64,000 bases of DNA from Paenibacillus polymyxa (lineage in GTDB: Bacteria > Bacillota > Bacilli > Paenibacillales > Paenibacillaceae). Made by a program: the position numbers and the translations under genes. Shown here in pieces: positions 40,301 through 49,594 of the stretch. The notes under the pieces were generated by a model. It saw nothing but the letters and a program-made list of their open reading frames with translations, made no database searches and was not told where the DNA came from. The stretch covers positions 5,179,001 through 5,243,000 of the forward strand of contig NZ_CP049783.1 of the NCBI RefSeq assembly GCF_015710975.1, read 5' to 3'. How positions within the stretch are numbered: the stretch's first letter is position 1; every line of letters begins with the position of its first letter.

Positions 40301-43300
40301 CTCGCCCTGTAAAGCCTGCTCGTAACCTGTTGCCAAATCCTCCAGCAAAATACGCCAAGACACGCCGTCGACCACCAAATGGTGGATCGCTACCAACAAA
40401 TGGTCTCCATTGGTGCAACGGAACAGACCCAGCTTTACCAGCGGTCCTTCATGTAGATGGATGCTACTTTGAATTTCGCTAGCTTTGCTCTCCAGCAAAT
40501 GGGCAAAGTCAGACTCCTGGGTATAATCCACCACTTCGAGGCTATACAGCTCTCCTTCTTGCACACCACGGTTCCATGCTTCATAACCACCCTCTGCATT
40601 TTGGCGGAATACGATGCGCAAAGCATCATGATGCTCGACAATGCATTGCAATGTTTGATGAAGCGCCGTTTCGTCCAAACGATCCTCACGGTGCAGCATC
40701 AGAGCCTGGTTATAGTGCTCAGGATTAGATGGCTGCTGTTCAATAAACCAGTGCTGAATCGGTGTCAAGGCCACGTTTCCTCTGACTTCTCCTTGATCGG
40801 ACACGCGGGTCACCCGCTGCACCCGTCCATTTAGCTCAGCAATCGTTGGATACTGGAACAGTTCTCTCATTTCCAGCTTGTAACCATTTTGCAGCAATCT
40901 CGAAGACACCTGGATGGCCTTAATCGAGTCGCCTCCCAAATGGAAGAAGTTATCCAGTACACCAATTTGTTCGATACCCAGTACAGATTGCCATACCGAT
41001 ACCAATATCCGCTCTACCTCATTACGGGCGGCTACATAATCCTCGCCGGAATCCACGCTTCCCTCCGGCTGTGGCAACGCCCGCCGATCCACCTTGCCAT
41101 TCGGTGTCAACGGCAATTGCTCCATCTGTACAAAATACGACGGCACCATGTAACCTGGCAATTCCTGGCTCAAGGCGCTTCGTAGCTCACTTGCCGTAAT
41201 ATCCGCAAGGGTGACCACATATGCGCAAAGCTGTTTTTGTCCCTGCTCATCCTCACGTGCAATGACGACGGCTTCTTGCACCGCCTCCAGCTTCAACAGC
41301 TGCGCTTCCACCTCGCCCAATTCAATCCGGTAGCCACGGATTTTCACTTGCGCGTCGATCCGTCCTTTGTATTCCAACGTCCCGTCCTCATTCCAGCGAA
41401 CCAAATCGCCTGTACGGTAGCAACGCTCTCCACTGCGGAACGGACTATCTATGAACTTTTCAGCTGTTAAATCAGGACGATTCCGGTAGCCACGTGCCAC
41501 CCCGTCGCCGCCGACGATCAGTTCACCCCATGCCCCCACAGGCTGAAGTTGCATGGAACGGTCTACGACATACGCTGTGGAGTTGTGGATCGGACGCCCG
41601 ATCGGCACTGCTTCCGATTGCACGCCAGCAATCGCATGAGTTGTAGAAAAAGTTGTATTTTCCGTCGGGCCATAGCCATTGATAATCCGTAGGGACGGAT
41701 GAGCCTCCAGCACCCGGTTAATGTGCGGTACGGATAACACATCACCGCCGACCAACAGTTCTTGTACCCCCTCGAACAACTCCAGATCCTGCTGGGATAG
41801 CTGGTTAAAGAGTGGCGCAGTCAGCCACATTGTTGTAATACCATGGCTGCGGACAGCTTCCTTGAGCTTCGGCGCATCCAAAATGACATCCTGGCTTACC
41901 AGTACAAGCTGTCCTCCATTCAGCAACGCACCCCAAATTTCGAAGGTGGACGCGTCAAAGACAACAGCGCCGGTTTGCAAAATGCGCGTGTCAGCACCCA
42001 GTTGCGCATAGTTTGTATTTTTCACCAAGCGCACAACATTGCGGTGTTCTACCATAACCCCTTTAGGCTGTCCGGTCGTACCCGAAGTGTACATAAGATA
42101 GGCAAGTCGATTACCAAATGGATGTGCTCCAGTAGTACTGTCTACGACAGACGAAGAAGATTCCTTTAAAAGGTCATTTTTCAGATTTGAATAATAGGTA
42201 AAATCTGCATGACTAGCTTCGTTTTGTTCCCCATGTATGTTATTTGCATCTTGATTATTCTCTGCCTCGTACACAGCGGCATCGCTCAGATCCAGCACAA
42301 TTCCGGTGTAATCCTCCGGTTGCTGTTTCGCATGCTGCACCAGCAGCAACTCCGCTCCCGAATCTTCCAATAGGTAGCGCACACGTTCAGCCGGATAATC
42401 AGGGTCAATCGGCACATATGCGCCGCCCGCTTTGAGAATCGCCAGCATGCCGACGATCATATCTACGGAACGCTCAGCAACGATACCTACAGTTCGCTCA
42501 GTGGTAACACCGTTCCCGCGCAGCGTGTGAGCCAGCCGATTGGCTTTTACATTCAATTCGCCATAAGTTAAATGGGCGTTGTCAGACACAACTGCTGTCT
42601 GATTCGGTGTACGTGCCGCCTGTTCCTCAAACAGCTCATGAATGCCTGCTTCGTGTGGGTATTCCACTGCTGTAGCATTGAATACGTCGACGATTTCCAC
42701 CCGTTCTTCCTCACTGATCAGCGACAATTCCTCTATCCGCTTGTGTGGGCCCTGTACCATATGCTCCGCCACACTCAAAAATTGTTGAATAATTCGAGCA
42801 ATTTCCTGCTCACTAAACAGCTCGGTACGATAATCCAGGTATAATACGAGTCTATCGTCATCCAGCATTTCAACCATGTGAATATCGAAGTCGTTCACTG
42901 TATCTCCGCAGAAATCGTTATCCACCTGCTGAATCGCTTCATCAAAACGGGAGAAGCTCAAGGTACGGTACTGAATAGATGCCCCAAATAAACGTTGGAT
43001 GTCCAGACTACTTTGCTGTTCGCGTAAATCTTGAATAATTTTGTTGTACGGGTAACGCTGATGCCGCAAAATGGACGCCTGCTCCTTCCCTACACCCTGC
43101 AAGAAGGCCAGCAGTTCGGATTCCGGTTCGACCAACAGACGAGTAGCCACGGTGCTGACGAACATGCCGATGGTATCCTTTTCTTTCTTAGACGTACGGT
43201 TGGCATAGAGAGTCCCTACGGTTAAGTCCTGCTCACCCGTCACTTTATGCAAATAAATATACAGAGCCGCCAGAAAGAACGTGAAAATACTGATTTTATG

Positions 43301-44023
43301 TTCCTCGCAAAAAGCCGTAACACCACGATACAATTCATGCTTCAGTATAAAACTCTCCCGGCGTGCAGCTGTGCTCAGTGTCAGCGGGTTATATGATTTT
43401 AAGCCTGTGGTCTCTGGCAAATCAGCAAACTTTTCCGTCCAATACGTCTTGTCCTTTTGATAACGGTCAGATTGCTCATAGCTTTGCTCTACCTGAATAA
43501 AATCCAGATAAGGATTGCCTTTGGTCGGTGCATCCTGACCTGTACCATGCACAATATTCATATAATGTCCGGTGATTTCATTAATGGCCTGATTCATGGA
43601 CACGCCGTCCGAAATAATATGATGCATTTTAAAATTGAACCAGGTTTCTTCTACCCCTAGCTGTAAAATAACAAATCGGTACAGCTGCGAATCCAACAAT
43701 GAGAACGGTTGTGGATTATGGCGCTTTAACCATTCATTCGCTTCTTCCGGGGTTACTTGAAGCGTTTCAATATTTTCCGCTGTAAACGGCTCTACATATT
43801 GATATGGGATTCCATCCTGAGCAGTGATTTTGATACGGAAAGAATCGTTTTGGGCAATCACTCGGTTCATTGCTTGCTGCAATGCATCTATACGAACAGT
43901 TCCTCTAATTTTTACAGTACCGATAATGGTTGAAGTGTTCCGATGAGGATACAAAAGCTCCGTATACCAAATACGTTGCTGTGGCTGGCTTAGGGAAAAC
44001 AATTGAACATCTTGCTGTGTCAT
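22727..44023 (-). CDS. triD: Tridecaptin-type NRPS, first reading-frame segment (starter C1 to A5)
   Basis: This is the 5' part of the lipopeptide synthetase. Domain order with approximate residues: starter C1 (1-440), A1 (480-990), T1, E1 (1086-1530), C2 (1540-1985), A2 (2040-2555), T2, E2 (2670-3120), C3 (3150-3580), A3 (3635-4110), T3, E3 (4200-4650), C4 (4685-5125), A4 (5185-5680), T4, E4 (5770-6210), C5 (6240-6675), A5 (from 6720). C1 is N-terminal and is expected to attach the fatty acyl chain. Codes predict Val, Dab, Gly, Ser, aromatic. The frame breaks after YRTG at about 22790 by one missing base and stops at 22727. I chose the ATG at 44023 because GAGGAG lies 8 nt upstream; the ATG at 44041 overlaps that site. 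With one base restored at each of the two breaks, the whole gene (44023 to 1624) is exactly 14,134 codons. Confidence 0.9.
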   Translation of the reverse strand: MTQQDVQLFSLSQPQQRIWYTELLYPHRNTSTIIGTVKIRGTVRIDALQQAMNRVIAQNDSFRIKITAQDGIPYQYVEPFTAENIETLQVTPEEANEWLKRHNPQPFSLLDSQLYRFVILQLGVEETWFNFKMHHIISDGVSMNQAINEITGHYMNIVHGTGQDAPTKGNPYLDFIQVEQSYEQSDRYQKDKTYWTEKFADLPETTGLKSYNPLTLSTAARRESFILKHELYRGVTAFCEEHKISIFTFFLAALYIYLHKVTGEQDLTVGTLYANRTSKKEKDTIGMFVSTVATRLLVEPESELLAFLQGVGKEQASILRHQRYPYNKIIQDLREQQSSLDIQRLFGASIQYRTLSFSRFDEAIQQVDNDFCGDTVNDFDIHMVEMLDDDRLVLYLDYRTELFSEQEIARIIQQFLSVAEHMVQGPHKRIEELSLISEEERVEIVDVFNATAVEYPHEAGIHELFEEQAARTPNQTAVVSDNAHLTYGELNVKANRLAHTLRGNGVTTERTVGIVAERSVDMIVGMLAILKAGGAYVPIDPDYPAERVRYLLEDSGAELLLVQHAKQQPEDYTGIVLDLSDAAVYEAENNQDANNIHGEQNEASHADFTYYSNLKNDLLKESSSSVVDSTTGAHPFGNRLAYLMYTSGTTGQPKGVMVEHRNVVRLVKNTNYAQLGADTRILQTGAVVFDASTFEIWGALLNGGQLVLVSQDVILDAPKLKEAVRSHGITTMWLTAPLFNQLSQQDLELFEGVQELLVGGDVLSVPHINRVLEAHPSLRIINGYGPTENTTFSTTHAIAGVQSEAVPIGRPIHNSTAYVVDRSMQLQPVGAWGELIVGGDGVARGYRNRPDLTAEKFIDSPFRSGERCYRTGDLVRWNEDGTLEYKGRIDAQVKIRGYRIELGEVEAQLLKLEAVQEAVVIAREDEQGQKQLCAYVVTLADITASELRSALSQELPGYMVPSYFVQMEQLPLTPNGKVDRRALPQPEGSVDSGEDYVAARNEVERILVSVWQSVLGIEQIGVLDNFFHLGGDSIKAIQVSSRLLQNGYKLEMRELFQYPTIAELNGRVQRVTRVSDQGEVRGNVALTPIQHWFIEQQPSNPEHYNQALMLHREDRLDETALHQTLQCIVEHHDALRIVFRQNAEGGYEAWNRGVQEGELYSLEVVDYTQESDFAHLLESKASEIQSSIHLHEGPLVKLGLFRCTNGDHLLVAIHHLVVDGVSWRILLEDLATGYEQALQGESVRLPNKTDSFRLWADQLSAYANSTALEKERPYWEQVERSGAAQEALPKDYTRKSQAKPQLRDDRTLTVAWTVEETEQFLKQAHRAYNTEANDLLLTALGTAVQEWAGIGQVLVNLEGHGREAILPDMDITRTVGWFTSQFPVVLDMGEDRNVGQRVKNVKEGLRRLPHKGIGYGILRYLADGEGKSAFVVEPEISFNYLGQFDQDLKQNAFRMSPYSVGASMSDTLTKRYALDINGMITDGALELTISYSNKMFMKKSIKKLADLLQESLREVLAHCVAKELPELTPSDLSFQGLTAGELDHIVEQTAAAGELENIYSLTPMQKGILFHGFMEPQSGAYFEQATFDLQGSFQVEAFAESLNQLVDRHQIFRTNFYSGWNEQPLQVVYRHKAAGFRFEDVRSMEPGEQAAYLADFAERDKAAGFHFSSGELMRVSILRTGEESYRFVWSFHHILMDGWCLFLVVGEAFHTYFAILEDRKPELAPVTPYSEYIEWLDRQDNAEAERFWRDYFAGFEQQTVLPQVKQLDGHAKAYEADKLSFTLGREVTERMNKLVKQKQVTVNTFLQAAWGVVLQRYNNSRDVVFGSVVSGRSADIPGIDKMIGLFINTVPVRIHSEKEMTFAGLMKQIQEQALASRSYETYPLYEIQALTEQKQDLVNHIIVFENYPVEQRMEQMGSRGNNGFTIANASMSEQTNYDFNITVVPGDEIHVHLEYNAQVLERTAVEQIREHLLHMIEEAIHRPDALVDELELVTAAEKANIIDGFGSVGVAAWSDEKESELLFHAYVEEQAQLMPDHVAVVYEERQLTYRELNERANQLARRLRNEGIGRESIVGILSERSVDMLVGVLAVWKSGGAYVPLDADYPSDRIRFMLEDSGATVLLTQIGLQERAQGWLEESQWAMGEGKSEGVLETAVSAETMERDRQKNEGVSLKADSKSDSEAASEPATGLRLRTVLALDDESLYTGDTTDIERINEPQDLAYVIYTSGTTGRPKGVMIEHRSLVNTAAAYRRDYRLNQFPVRLLQLASFSFDVFVGDIARTLYNGGTMVICPKEDRIDPSRLYGWIRDYQITVFESTPALIVPFMQHVYEHGLDMSSLELLITSSDSCSVTDYRVLQERFGADIRIINSYGVTEAAIDSSFYDEELSKLPSSGNVPIGQAWLNARFYIVDSQLNPVPIGVLGELCIGGAGVARGYLNRADLTAEKFVANPYVPGERLYRTGDLARWMPDGNVDFIGRMDYQVKIRGYRIELGEIETVIQRVPGVRQAVVIDRTDERGHKYLCGYITGEAELRIEEVQAELEAGLPAHMVPARLMRLETIPLTSNGKIDRKALPEPEGSIHTGAAYVAPRTTVEQVLAAVWAAVLGMDAVGTQDNFFELGGDSIKALQVSSRLLQAGYRLNMKDLFSHPTVAALSPLLRTDGKMASQEEAVGQVELTPIQRWFFEQQPADLHHSNQAMMLYRAGGFDVDALRRTMDRMVQHHDALRTVFRETEQGYAAWNRSVDEGELYTLDIVDFSGVEDESAAVEAKASEIQASIHLSAGPLVKLGLFHCAEGDHVLIVIHHLVVDGVSWRILLEDLASGYEQAVAGQTGTAIRLPHKTDSFQVWAKQLSAYANSATMEWELAYWQHIEQAEASLAKPLPKDFANDNARLGDSEVVTVRWTKQETEQLLKQAHRAYNTEMNDLLLAALGKAVYDWSGSERVLINLEGHGREAIVPDVDITRTVGWFTSQFPVVLDGSLGEGGHTARLIKRTKEGLRHIPQKGIGYGILRYLSDLNVLEKAGVQLETQPEISFNYLGQFDQDYKGNDLQPSAYSIGVPVSTNATMDFALDINGLIEDGELVFTIRYGTTQFRHETMERLGELLASGLREVISHCVAQERTVLTPSDVLLNHVTLDELEQLVEDTRDLGELENVYALTPMQKGMLFFSLMDESSAAYFEQASFELNGRFDVVTFGKSLDLLVQRHEALRTNFISSWKDEPVQVVFRNRSGELYYEDLRGLEKEERKARVEAFTLADKAKGFRLAEDALLRISILQTGDETYHFIWSFHHILMDGWCLSFMTQEVFGSYLALRAGDEPVLEPVTPFSRFIEWLERQDREAALQYWRGYLADYEQQITLPQQKAQPKSMQDGEYIAEDLDCEFQPELVAQIERVAKQNQVTINTLIQTVWGVLLQKYNNSTDVVFGSVVSGRPGDIPGVEHMIGLFINTIPVRVQSEPGESFVELMKRTQRQALASNAYDAFPLYEIQALTEQKQDLINHIMIFENYPVEQQVEQLGSDGQDPFTISNVVSTEETNYDLNVVVMPGEGIKIRFMYNTLSFDQAGIERLYGHFARLLEQISLNPHVRVEELELLTAAEKQQITAGFNDTTIAFPSHQTIHQLFEEQVAQTPDQVALVFGHQRLTYQELNERANSLARVLQAQGVGPDKLVGLMVQRSVEMIVGLLAVLKAGGAYVPIDPEFPSSRIQYMLEDSEAAVLLTRRDLAEEHHCHANALFLEDAALYQGESSNLEAIVRPEHLAYVIYTSGSTGNPKGVMLQHRSVLNFITGMREVIDFETSQTMLSLTTISFDIFVLETLLPLLGGMTVVLGDHQHQVNPQALGELIAHHHIEMLQMTPSRLQMLLGHEAGSRALQGVKAIMVGGEALPSKLLAALQEINGPRIYNMYGPTETTVWSTVQELTHAQHIHIGRPIANTQIYILNANGELQPVGVPGELCIAGEGLARGYWKREELTAEKFVNHPFAGDKAGHERMYRTGDLARWMPDGNLEYLGRMDHQIKIRGYRIELGEIESQLLQVESVQEAVIMARTDETGQTQLVAYYVASQELGAGELRQKLGQALPSYMVPSYFIWLEQMPLTPNGKIDRKSLPAPKGSLHSGAEYAAPRTVAERALVAIWQSILGVSTVGILDNFFDLGGDSIKAIQIVSRAFHAGYKLDMKDLFRYPTVATLAPHMHEVSRRVDQGEVSGETTLSPIQHWFFAQEQVDAHHFNQAVMLHQKQGFDESALRQALDKLTAHHDALRMVFSKTEQGYEAWNRGVQEGELYHLDVVDFTNLTDEATLSAAIEAKASEIQSSIQLHEGPLLKAGLFHCADGDHLLMVIHHLVVDGVSWRILFEDLAVAYEQAIREETLQLPDKTDSFRSWSQKLSVYANSAAMDSEYAYWKQWNAAALADQVRLPEDQAEAEPFTWADTDTVVFQLTEEETEKLLKQAHRAYNTEVNALLLTALGMTLYTLTGHERSLIHLEGHGRENILPDTDISRTVGWFTSPYPVLLDIGRGHALSDRIKQVKESLRQIPNKGMGYGIWRYWSESGQAIQQADVLNLGQHQAFAEPQVSFNYLGQLDQDLPNSDIRMSPYSMGSVVSDRTKMKYALDVSGIVTNGILELDIRYNGKAFRKDTVQMLADLLKSNLLETIEHCVTREQTELTPSDVLFKGLTLEQFDTIKEQTKTVGELENVYPLTPMQKGMLFHSLMNAETGVYFEQATFDLEGHFTPAIFEESLKLLVSRHAILRTNFYSGWHGQPLQIVYRHKNPSFRYEDVRGRKHAVAEFVTQDKARGFDLSKDALMRVAVFCTGDHSYRFVWSFHHIVMDGWCLSLMTDEVFGAYAALLENKQPELAPVKPYSDYIEWLEHQDAQEASRYWSDYLAGFEQQTLLPGENAQVSVAERDDDTNRSGQSSNSGYVLEKLPLMLGKERSAALNQMAKQQHVTINTLLQSVWGVILQKYNNHQDVVFGSVVSGRPAEIPGVESMIGLFINTIPVRICSATDATFADVLQRTQEQALASSVYDTFPLYDIQARTEQKQDLINHIMVFENYPIGQQMKKQMGDSGEAEAQTGFSIANVELAEQTNYDFNLIVVPDEDISILLEYNALVYNRSAMERIYGHINHVIGQIVDNPYIRVNELALVTAEEQAQIVQVWGDTAAAYPQDQTLSALFEQQAANTPEQVAVLCGADSLTYRELNERANRLARTLRAQGVQPDQPVGILVHRSLDMIVGIYAILKAGGAYVPIDPEYPADRIRFMLEDSGAKLVLTQAHLAEQASLSFDGQVLVLDRQEQDGKHIYHEDGSNLEPLAGPHHVAYVIYTSGSTGKPKGVMVEHHSVLNRILWMHNRYGLSAEDTILQKTAFTFDVSVWELFWWSMVGSKVSLLSVGGEKNPEDIVDTIARDGVTTMHFVPAMLRAFLEYVEQQPREVTQAKLGTLRHVFASGEALPPQHVARFQRLVSTLAGAKLVNLYGPTEATVDVSYFDCEPDEEYAVIPIGKPIQNIRLYIVKEGTEQLQPIGVAGELCIGGVGVARGYLNRPELTAEKFVKDPFAGGEAGYERMYRTGDLARWMPDGNIEYLGRIDHQVKIRGYRIELGEVETQLLQVESVREAVVMARTDETGQKQMVAYYVAGQEIGASELRSELGRELPSYMVPSYFVQLEQMPLSPNGKIDRKALPVPEGSLQTGADYAEPRTVQERALVAVWQSVLGLQTVGILDNFFDLGGDSIKAIQIASRAFQAGYKLDMKDLFQYPTVAALAPHMHEVRRMANQEEVSGETALLPIQHWFFAQERERPQHFNQAVMLYRAEGFEETAIRQVMDHLVKHHDALRMVFRQTSAGYTAWTRAVEEGTLYTLETVDYRKQENYAEALEAKATEIQSSMDLSAGPLVKLGRFRTAEGDHLLIAIHHLVVDGVSWRILFEDFSTGYEQASKGEPVRLPYKTDSFQTWAQELSSYANRPEAASDEVYWKQLEQAKAEATPLPKDFAYEGSLNADSEVLTVAWTEAETEQLLKQAHRAYNTEVNDLLLTALGLALHNWTGAGHVLVNLEGHGRETILPEVDITRTVGWFTSLYPVLLETGKEMTLAQRIKETKEGLRRIPHKGLTYGTWRYLSPASGSGEAHAIAAEPEISFNYLGQVDQDLQNSGITLSSYHAGETEDAHSRLPYTLDLNAMISEGTLRLTIAYSRKQYRKETLERVAGLLQSALQEVIAHCAAQEQPELTPSDVSFKGLTTGELEQIAEQAARIGELENVYALTPMQKGMLFYNLMDSQSGAYFEQASFNLRGHFNIAAFAASLDVLVQRHTVLRTNFYSGWKDEPLQVVYRNKRSELYVEDLRDMEEEQQNEYILEFTRKDKQRGFDLAQDALMRVAVLRTGEDTYRFVWSFHHIVMDGWCLSLVTNEVFTSYFAILAHKQPELAPVTPYSQYIEWLEQQDRQAASSYWSKVLEGYEEQSRLPQAKIQGKTGYQAERLDFDLGAELTAGIQQIAKRYQVTVNTLMQTVWGLLLQKYNGTDDVVFGSVVSGRPADIPNVEHIIGLFINTIPVRIRSHKDSVFSDVMKHIQEQSIDSHVYDTYPLYEIQGLSELKQDLINHILIFENYPVEEQIEQLGSGEASSFTITGAESVEQTNYDFNVVVLPGNTIHMSFGYNALAFERESVEHIRGHLVQLLEQVTANPDIRVCELDMVTVQEREQIVEVWGNTAATYPNEQTIHGLFEAQTAQTPEQPALFFEGETLTYRELNERANRLARTLRSQGVTKDRLVGLMTERSVDMLVGIFGILKAGGAYVPIDPTYPEERIRYMLDDSGAKLLLTQSHLVDKVAFDGHMLVLDGEQTVYHEDGSNLEPLSGPNDLAYVIYTSGTTGQPKGVMLEHHGLCNLKTYFDQTLKIRTSDHALLFASYSFDAACWEIFQALFCGATLYVPTTETILNYERFEQYMADHHITVAALPPTYAVYLEPQRMPNLRILFTAGSASSTELVYKWKDQVAYYNGYGPTENSVATSIWPVSEDERAGQLISIGRPMPNHRVYMLDVHGHLAPVGVAGELCVSGPGLARGYLDRPELTAEKFVPNPFAAGEAGYERMYRTGTWRDGCQTATLNIWAGSIIK
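25320..29990 (-). other. NRPS module 4 (C-A-T-E): D-Ser
   Basis: The A4 code is DVWHFSLVDK (serine). C4 has HHIVMDGWC. The E domain has a standard [10 protein letters not shown] motif. The A domain is nearly identical to that of module 6. Boundaries are approximate. Confidence 0.87.
29990..34600 (-). other. NRPS module 3 (C-A-T-E): Gly, with an epimerisation domain
   Basis: The A3 code reads DILQMGMVWK, closest to the glycine code DILQLGLIWK. The T domain is the GGDSIKAIQ type, followed by a full E domain with intact [10 protein letters not shown] and EGHGRE, although glycine has no chiral alpha carbon. The following C4 is D-type. Boundaries are approximate. Confidence 0.82.
34600..39400 (-). 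other. NRPS module 2 (C-A-T-E): D-2,4-diaminobutyrate
   Basis: The A2 code is DVGEISSIDK, which I know as the Dab code of polymyxin-type synthetases. C2 carries HHILMDGWC (acceptor of a D-residue donor) and an E domain follows. An insert of about 60 residues sits before [11 protein letters not shown]. Boundaries are approximate. Confidence 0.87.
39400..44023 (-). other. NRPS module 1 (C-A-T-E): D-Val, lipoinitiation
   Basis: The A1 specificity residues read DAFWLGGTFK, the classic valine code apart from a conservative change. The starter C domain has [10 protein letters not shown]1 has [10 protein letters not shown] and EGHGRE. An insert of about 70 residues rich in Asn, Ser and Asp precedes the [11 protein letters not shown] motif. 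Boundaries are approximate. Confidence 0.85.
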
Positions 44024-44074
44024 CCGTCTCTCTCCTCGCAAAATAGATATTTGGTAAAAAGAAAATTCGCATAT

Positions 44075-45940
44075 TTATGCGGTTTGTTCCTCTGGATGCT
44101 TTCGAAACTGAAGCTCATACAGCTCCGCATAATGACCACCCTCAGCAAGGAGCTGGTCATGAGTTCCCTGTTCTTTGAGCTCGCCATCGGCAAGAACACA
44201 GATCGTATCCGCCCTCTCAATCGTAGACAATCGATGGGCAATAACTAATGTCGTACGATCCTTCATCAGCTCATCTAAGCCCTGCTGAACTTCATATTCC
44301 GACTCTGCATCCAGGGCCGAGGTGGCTTCATCCAGCAGCAAAATCGGCGCATTTTTGAGCAGAGCACGGGCAATCGCGATTCGCTGTCTTTGACCCCCGG
44401 ACAAATTGGCTCCGCGTTCACCGACAATCGTGTCATAACCCTCCGGAAGCTCAGCTATGAAGCCGCTGGCATAGGCTGTTTTGGCCGCAGCCTTTACTTC
44501 CTCATCCGTGGCATCCGGTGAGCCGAAGCGGATATTGTCTGCTACTGTACCGTGGAACAGTGTAGCCTCCTGTGGTACATAGGCCATTAAATCCCTAACC
44601 TCATCCAACCGAAATTCTTCTGCCAAGCGGCCGCGAACCCGCAGCACACCTTCATCCGGTGGGTAAAATCCCAGCAACAACTTCATCACGGTGCTTTTCC
44701 CACCACCACTCGGACCGACAATCGCGGTTACCTGCCCTTCTGGCACGACCAAGTTCAATCTTCGCAGCGTTGGACGGTCTGGCTGATAGCCAAAGCTGAT
44801 ATTGTGCAGCTCCAGCGCAGCAGCAGTCTGTTCAATAGAGAGGTCTGAATCCACAGTCTCGACACCGTCATAGGATTCCTTAGGTTCACGGGCTGATGAA
44901 GCTGACACCTCTGGATCGATAAGCCCGGTTACTGATTCCTTCTGTTTCGCCGCGGGAAACTGTTCCTCTTCCTTCGACTCATTCAAGATTTCGCGGATAC
45001 GCGCCAAGCCTGCCAAAGAGTTTTGTAACAGGGATACAGCTGCCCCCAGCTCCAAAAATACCGTTGAAATACCCGTTTGCAGCTGCACAATCTGTCCCAA
45101 AACTCCGAGCTCCATTTGCTTCTGCGAAACCAAGATCAATCCAGCAACAAGCACACCGCCCAGCGTAATAAATTCAATAACAAAATTACACATATCCTGC
45201 AGTCCCATATGACGTCCCTGTCGGATACTGATGCGATTTATGTCCTCGCTTGCATCGTTGCAAAGTCCACCCACTTTTGTCCTTAACCCAAATAACTTCA
45301 CCGTCTGTAAACCGGAAAGCAAATCACTCAATCGTTCCGTGAACCTGCTCATCCGTCCCTGTAATTCTTCACTCGTCTGTCGCATTTTCTTCGCAAAATG
45401 AGCATTTATCCAGGCTGAAGCTAGTCCTAGTAGAACCGCCATAATCCCAAATCGCCAATCCAGCACCATCAGAATGACTAGTGAGCCTAAGAAAAGCGAA
45501 GTTTCCAGTATAATCGAGCGAATATGAACGGTGTAAGCCTGCTCCAGCGTTTGGACATCGTTTGTCATGCGGGAAACAAGATTACCCGAATGGTGTTTTT
45601 CGGCTTTTTCATACGATAGCTTGACAACATGACCGAATAGTTTCATTCGTACATCGGCAATTGCGAGCTTGACACATCGTTTATACATATAGCTGCACAC
45701 TGGGGAAATAAGACTTAACGCCAAAAATGTGCCGCTGACCAAATAGACCGCTCGGTACAGCTCCTGTACATCGCCATTAACCGCAAAATTCAGCAAATAA
45801 TGCACCACAAAAGAAAGCAAAATTGTGATGCTGGCATTGGTCAGACTGTTGCCAACCAACCCCGTAAAATACCATTTTCGATGCGGCTTCATCAGGGACA
45901 TCAATTGCTTAAATTCATAAAACCCCTGCTTGAAGGTCAC
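44075..45940 (-). CDS. triC: ABC exporter, membrane and ATPase domains fused (second of the pair)
   Basis: This is a half-transporter of the ABCB/MsbA type, about 621 residues. An N-terminal six-helix membrane domain (residues about 15-310) is followed by a nucleotide-binding domain with Walker A GPSGGGKST, signature LSGGQRQR and Walker B ILLLDEATSALD. A charged, poorly conserved linker separates the two. Together with the upstream exporter it probably forms a heterodimer that exports the lipopeptide or protects the producer. I chose the GTG at 45940: AAGGAG lies 8 nt upstream, and the start overlaps the preceding gene by 26 nt, suggesting translational coupling. The open frame continues to 46036, but that part lies inside the upstream gene. 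The NRPS starts 51 bp after the stop. Confidence 0.88.
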   Translation of the reverse strand: MTFKQGFYEFKQLMSLMKPHRKWYFTGLVGNSLTNASITILLSFVVHYLLNFAVNGDVQELYRAVYLVSGTFLALSLISPVCSYMYKRCVKLAIADVRMKLFGHVVKLSYEKAEKHHSGNLVSRMTNDVQTLEQAYTVHIRSIILETSLFLGSLVILMVLDWRFGIMAVLLGLASAWINAHFAKKMRQTSEELQGRMSRFTERLSDLLSGLQTVKLFGLRTKVGGLCNDASEDINRISIRQGRHMGLQDMCNFVIEFITLGGVLVAGLILVSQKQMELGVLGQIVQLQTGISTVFLELGAAVSLLQNSLAGLARIREILNESKEEEQFPAAKQKESVTGLIDPEVSASSAREPKESYDGVETVDSDLSIEQTAAALELHNISFGYQPDRPTLRRLNLVVPEGQVTAIVGPSGGGKSTVMKLLLGFYPPDEGVLRVRGRLAEEFRLDEVRDLMAYVPQEATLFHGTVADNIRFGSPDATDEEVKAAAKTAYASGFIAELPEGYDTIVGERGANLSGGQRQRIAIARALLKNAPILLLDEATSALDAESEYEVQQGLDELMKDRTTLVIAHRLSTIERADTICVLADGELKEQGTHDQLLAEGGHYAELYELQFRKHPEEQTA

Positions 45941-47750
45941 GACGCTCACTCCTTTCCTCAGGCAGTGAATACCCGTTTTCCTCCGTTTGCTGTCCTTCAA
46001 AATTTTGCAAATACAGCTTTCGGTACACACCTTCACGGCCTAGTAATTCCTCATGTGTACCCGATTCCACAATGCTCCCCTGATCAAGTACGATAATGCG
46101 GTTCGCCTGGCGTACAGTTGACAGTCGATGAGCTATGACCAGTACCGTCCGGTTTTGCATTGCTGCATTCATTGCAATCTGTACCTGAGCCTCCGACTGG
46201 CTATCGAGTGCTGAAGTCGGCTCGTCCAGTAGAAGCAGCGGAGCATTTTTCAGCAATGCTCTTGCTATAGAAATACGCTGCTTTTGTCCTCCAGACAATC
46301 CGCCTCCCCGTTCGCTCAACAGAGTTTCATAGCCCTCGGGTAGCTGAACAATAAAGTCATGCGCATGTGCCGCTTTCGCCGCCTCGACAATTTCTTTCCG
46401 GGTCGCCTCCAGACGTCCATATCCGATATTTTCTGCAATAGTGGCCGGAAAAAGCGACGGTTCCTGAGATACCATCGAAATATGGCTACGCAGGCTTGTT
46501 AGGTTCCAATCTGTTAAATTCTTACCAAACAATTGAACGGTTCCGGCATGCTCTCCAGGTTCATTAAATCCGCAAAGCAGCTTGAAGATTGTGCTTTTAC
46601 CGCCACCGCTGGCCCCAACAATCGCTACCGTTTCTCCTTGTCCTACCTGGAAGCTAATCTCCTTCAGCACCGTGTTCCCTTCGTTGTAGCCAAAGGTTAA
46701 ATGCTCAAAGCTGACTACAGGAATGTCGTCCTTGCTTTCTGCATCGTCTTCCTTGAGATCTTGGCTTATTGAAGTGATTTTCCCGTCTTGCCGCTCATCT
46801 GGCCAATCCAGCACCTCAAACAAATGCTTCGCTGCTCCCCCCGCTTCCTTCATTTGCGAAATGATCGTCGGCAGCATGGCAACAGGCTGCAATATGAACG
46901 AAATAAGATATAAAAAAAGGACAATGCCACCAGCATTCAACTCACCTTGTTGAATCAAATATCCACCGTACACAATGACCAAAATAATCGGTGTTGCCAG
47001 CATCATCACACCTACTGGAGTTATGAACGCATAGCGTTTTTCTAGCCGCAATCCGCGCTTGATGACCTCCTCCGTAATCACCATATACTTCTTCAACAGC
47101 ACAGCCTGCATATTAAATGCCTTGACGATAGGAATTCCTCCGATCGCATCCTGTCCCACCGCGTTCAAATGAGCAATTTTCTCCTGAAGCTCCTTGGAGT
47201 ATTTCTCAATTGGCTTGCTCATCAGTGAGGTTATGATCATTCCTACAGGCATAAGCGCAAGACTTGCCAAAACCAGTTTCCAGCTTGTCAGTAAAAGCAA
47301 CGTTAAGGATGCCGTAAACACAAGTGGCAAATAAAACAGATTAGCAAACTGCTGGATAAAAAAGTTCTGCAACAGCGCCGTATTGTTTGTTAGACGGGAT
47401 ACCAAATCTCCGGTGAACTTGCTCTCCACGCTGGAAACAGGTAAATCATAAAACTTATGTACGAGATCGCCTCTCAAGTCGCGCAGGGCACTAACACTAA
47501 AACGTGCCGAAGCGTACCTCATCACAAACTTACAAGGCATTCCAATTACCGTCATACCAACAACTAGATAGATCATGTTCTGGGTGGAGGAGAATGTTCC
47601 CTGTGCCATTTGCTCTATGGCCTTACCCAAAATAATGTCAATAGCTGCCAAACACAAGGAGGAAATCACGGCTATAAAAACCCAAAGATTATAAGGCTTT
47701 ATATAACGTGTGAGTCTCCGAAAAGCAGAATTTGATCGAAACAAAGGCAT
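45915..47750 (-). CDS. triB: ABC exporter, membrane and ATPase domains fused (first of the pair)
   Basis: 611 residues. Six predicted membrane helices in about the first 310 residues are followed by an ATPase domain with Walker A GASGGGKST, signature LSGGQKQR and Walker B LLLLDEPTSALD. The family exports lipids, peptides and drugs; the position between the thioesterase and the synthetase suggests lipopeptide export or self-resistance. The ATG at 47750 directly abuts AGAGGG, leaving no spacer. The TTG two codons later (47744) has a 6-nt spacer and may be the real start. The 3' end overlaps the next exporter by 26 nt. A 206-bp gap without an obvious promoter or terminator separates it from the thioesterase gene. 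Confidence 0.88.
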   Translation of the reverse strand: MPLFRSNSAFRRLTRYIKPYNLWVFIAVISSLCLAAIDIILGKAIEQMAQGTFSSTQNMIYLVVGMTVIGMPCKFVMRYASARFSVSALRDLRGDLVHKFYDLPVSSVESKFTGDLVSRLTNNTALLQNFFIQQFANLFYLPLVFTASLTLLLLTSWKLVLASLALMPVGMIITSLMSKPIEKYSKELQEKIAHLNAVGQDAIGGIPIVKAFNMQAVLLKKYMVITEEVIKRGLRLEKRYAFITPVGVMMLATPIILVIVYGGYLIQQGELNAGGIVLFLYLISFILQPVAMLPTIISQMKEAGGAAKHLFEVLDWPDERQDGKITSISQDLKEDDAESKDDIPVVSFEHLTFGYNEGNTVLKEISFQVGQGETVAIVGASGGGKSTIFKLLCGFNEPGEHAGTVQLFGKNLTDWNLTSLRSHISMVSQEPSLFPATIAENIGYGRLEATRKEIVEAAKAAHAHDFIVQLPEGYETLLSERGGGLSGGQKQRISIARALLKNAPLLLLDEPTSALDSQSEAQVQIAMNAAMQNRTVLVIAHRLSTVRQANRIIVLDQGSIVESGTHEELLGREGVYRKLYLQNFEGQQTEENGYSLPEERSERRDLQAGVL

Positions 47751-47956
47751 CCCTCTTTTTCATTGCCACACTTTAGCAGTGCGAACTTTTTAGATTGGCG
47801 ATGGACGTCATTGAAGTAAACTCTGTGTCTGAAATGATGAGGGCCTGTACAGAAAAATTGGATTTTAATCTACGCTGGAAAATGCATCATGGTGGGTGGT
47901 TTTATCGGTTATTGCTGAGATGGTGATAACGAAGTGTATCGTGATGTGTGGGACAT

Positions 47957-48781
47957 TCAACTCTGCCTGAATCGTGGTTGTGGAGTGCTTGTGTTGTAAG
48001 TTGTATGAGCTGCCGCAGCGTGGGCCATCGGCGAGGATGCGGAGAGAATGTCCTCGACTGCGCTCATAACCTCTTGCTCTTGTTCATGGATGAAAAAGTG
48101 ATTGCCTTCGAACATCCGGACATCCATAGGTGACATCGTATGCTGCTGCCAGGCACGAAGTGAATCTGTGCTAACCTCAAAATCCCTCGTTCCCCCTAAA
48201 ACCGTCATCGGGCATGCCAGTGGATCTCCCGGCTGATAAACATAAGTTTCACATACCTTAAAATCTGCACGCAGACGAGGCATAATAATTTGCATCAATT
48301 CTGCATTTTGCAGCACCTCTTCGGGGGTGCCCTGCATCAAACGAAGCTCTTCGGTGAAAGAATCGTCTGCTAAATTATGGAGCCGTTTCTTGGAGTATGG
48401 AAGTTGAGGAGCGGATTTACCAGATACGATGATATGCACAGGTAGTTTTCCAGCTTTGCTGTATAACTGCCGCGCTGTTTCAAATGCGATCAGTGCCCCC
48501 ATACTGTGCCCAAAAAAGGCAAATGGCTTATGTATGTATGGAGCCATAGCGGGAACCAACGATTGGACGATGTCTTGAAGGGTTTCCATTGGAGCTTCAG
48601 TGGAGCGGCTCTCACGTCCTGGGAGTTGTATTGGCAACACAGTAATATCAGGCGCGAGCCTGGACTTCCAAGAGTTAAATATGTAAGCACCACCACCGGC
48701 GTAGGGGAAGCAGAATAGTTGGAGCTTCGCAGTCGGTTGGGCCTCTGTTTTAGCGAACCAAGATTGTGATCGAGTCGTCAT
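47957..48781 (-). CDS. triA: Type II (external) thioesterase of the lipopeptide cluster
   Basis: 274-residue alpha/beta hydrolase of the GrsT/SrfA-D type, which clears mis-primed or stalled acyl groups from carrier domains. It begins with the family's FCFPYAGGGA oxyanion region (about 23-32). The nucleophile elbow is GHSMGA with Ser93, the Asp lies in RDFEVS, and the His in EGNHFFIHE near the C-terminus. I chose the ATG at 48781 because GGAGG lies 7 nt upstream; the open frame extends 39 codons further, but that part is Lys-rich and unlike the family. It is the first gene of the cluster, followed by the exporters. Neither synthetase segment visible here has an integrated thioesterase. Confidence 0.92.
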   Translation of the reverse strand: MTTRSQSWFAKTEAQPTAKLQLFCFPYAGGGAYIFNSWKSRLAPDITVLPIQLPGRESRSTEAPMETLQDIVQSLVPAMAPYIHKPFAFFGHSMGALIAFETARQLYSKAGKLPVHIIVSGKSAPQLPYSKKRLHNLADDSFTEELRLMQGTPEEVLQNAELMQIIMPRLRADFKVCETYVYQPGDPLACPMTVLGGTRDFEVSTDSLRAWQQHTMSPMDVRMFEGNHFFIHEQEQEVMSAVEDILSASSPMAHAAAAHTTYNTSTPQPRFRQS

Positions 48782-49503
48782 ATGAATTCCTCCATCCTCT
48801 ATGCAGTTCATAATTTTACAGTAAATCCTTATATCTCTTTTTTTCTTCCAACACTTTCTAGCTTTTTTAAATATACAAACTTTAAAACGGCTTGACACGG
48901 GACAAAAGGGCTAAATTACTAGACTTCATAAAAATAAAACAAAATCCATATTATGCTATTTGTTTCCAAACTACAAAAACAACAATTTGACTTTTTCGCT
49001 CATTATCTGCCCATCATGATCTGTAAATCTAGCCTAAAACATAATTTCACATTTTCACGAACATTGTAAAACTAAAATCATTATGATTTACAATTACGCC
49101 CAAACCCCTTATCCTATAACAATTTTATCTTTACATGCCATTAACATAAATGTAACAAATTCAACCTGATATCATCCGACAAATTCCGCCTTTTTCCGCG
49201 CCCACCTTCAACCTCCTATATAATGGAACTAATTTAAAAAAAGCGCACACAAACCAAAATTAATAACTCTTTAAATTTTTAATAAACCGGGTTTTTAAGT
49301 AGTTCTAAAGAACTATATTATGCATAATTTTTTTTGACTCTTCGTCTAAAAAAATTAGTTCGAATTGATTTTTTCGCTTCCAAAGCTATGTTTTTTTCTT
49401 TTCAAGCCTAATAGAAACTTTTCAATTTTACTTCATAAGTACCTGTTTTTTAGAAATTTATATCCTTGATTTTACTCTTTCATCCCCCAAAAACAGTAAC
49501 AGC
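48782..49503. other. AT-rich gap of about 720 bp upstream of the lipopeptide cluster
   Basis: I see no convincing protein gene. The stretch is far more AT-rich than its surroundings and probably carries the cluster promoter and operators. It includes a perfect 7-1-7 palindrome at 49075-49089 and AGTTCTAAAGAACT at 49301-49314. A 14-codon minus-strand reading frame (49161-49205) has an ideal AGGAGG 6 nt before a GTG. I could not find a good sigma-A promoter reading toward the cluster by eye. A TTGACA on the plus strand at 48892 lacks a good -10. Confidence 0.5.
49063..49094. promoter_or_regulatory. Nested palindrome, candidate operator
   Basis: The core at 49075-49089 is AAATCAT-T-ATGATTT, a perfect 7-1-7 inverted repeat. 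It is flanked by ATTGTAAA (49063-49070) and TTTACAAT (49087-49094), which also form an inverted pair. The 7-1-7 geometry resembles Fur/Zur/PerR boxes, but the bases are not a clear match to any of them. It lies about 290 bp upstream of the thioesterase gene. Confidence 0.35.
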
Positions 49504-49541
49504 AAACAGCAAGTCTCCCTTTAGTCAGAGACTTGCTGTTT
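49504..49541 (-). terminator. Intrinsic terminator downstream of glpX
   Basis: A perfect 14-bp stem (AAACAGCAAGTCTC paired with its complement) with a 10-nt loop starts about 54 bp beyond the glpX stop. On the minus strand it is followed by a T-rich stretch. Confidence 0.75.
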
Positions 49542-49594
49542 TATAAGTTTATTATGATTGAATTCACCAGCGAGGGAAGTCTTGACTTCAAATT

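Larger units (their letters stand above)
1..48781 (-). other. Tridecaptin-type lipopeptide biosynthetic gene cluster (left end missing)
   Basis: Five same-strand genes are arranged as thioesterase, ABC exporter, ABC exporter, ten-module NRPS, second NRPS. Adenylation codes and epimerisation domains predict acyl-D-Val-D-Dab-Gly-D-Ser-D-aromatic-Ser-Dab-D-Dab-aromatic-Glu, followed by residues encoded outside the window. From memory this equals positions 1-10 of tridecaptin A1, and the gene order equals triA to triE. No modules for polymyxin (needs Thr, Dab-rich) or fusaricidin (six modules) are present. The cluster is cut at base 1 in the middle of the module 11 adenylation domain. Confidence 0.88.

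Noticed and set aside
1624..44023. Repeat array or CRISPR-like repeats in the NRPS region
   Set aside because: The repeats are kilobase-scale homologous catalytic domains in frame, not short repeats with unique spacers.
1624..44041. Polymyxin or fusaricidin synthetase
   Set aside because: Only three of ten codes are Dab and no Thr module is seen, so it is not polymyxin. Ten modules plus a further synthetase, with Gly, Ser and Glu, do not fit the six-module fusaricidin system.
48782..48898. N-terminal extension of the thioesterase to 48898
   Set aside because: The extra 39 residues are Lys/Arg-rich, unlike the family, and the ATG at 48781 has a proper GGAGG at 7 nt.
48892..48925. Plus-strand promoter starting TTGACA
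   Set aside because: No good -10 at 16-18 nt, and no gene downstream on that strand before glpX, which is on the other strand.
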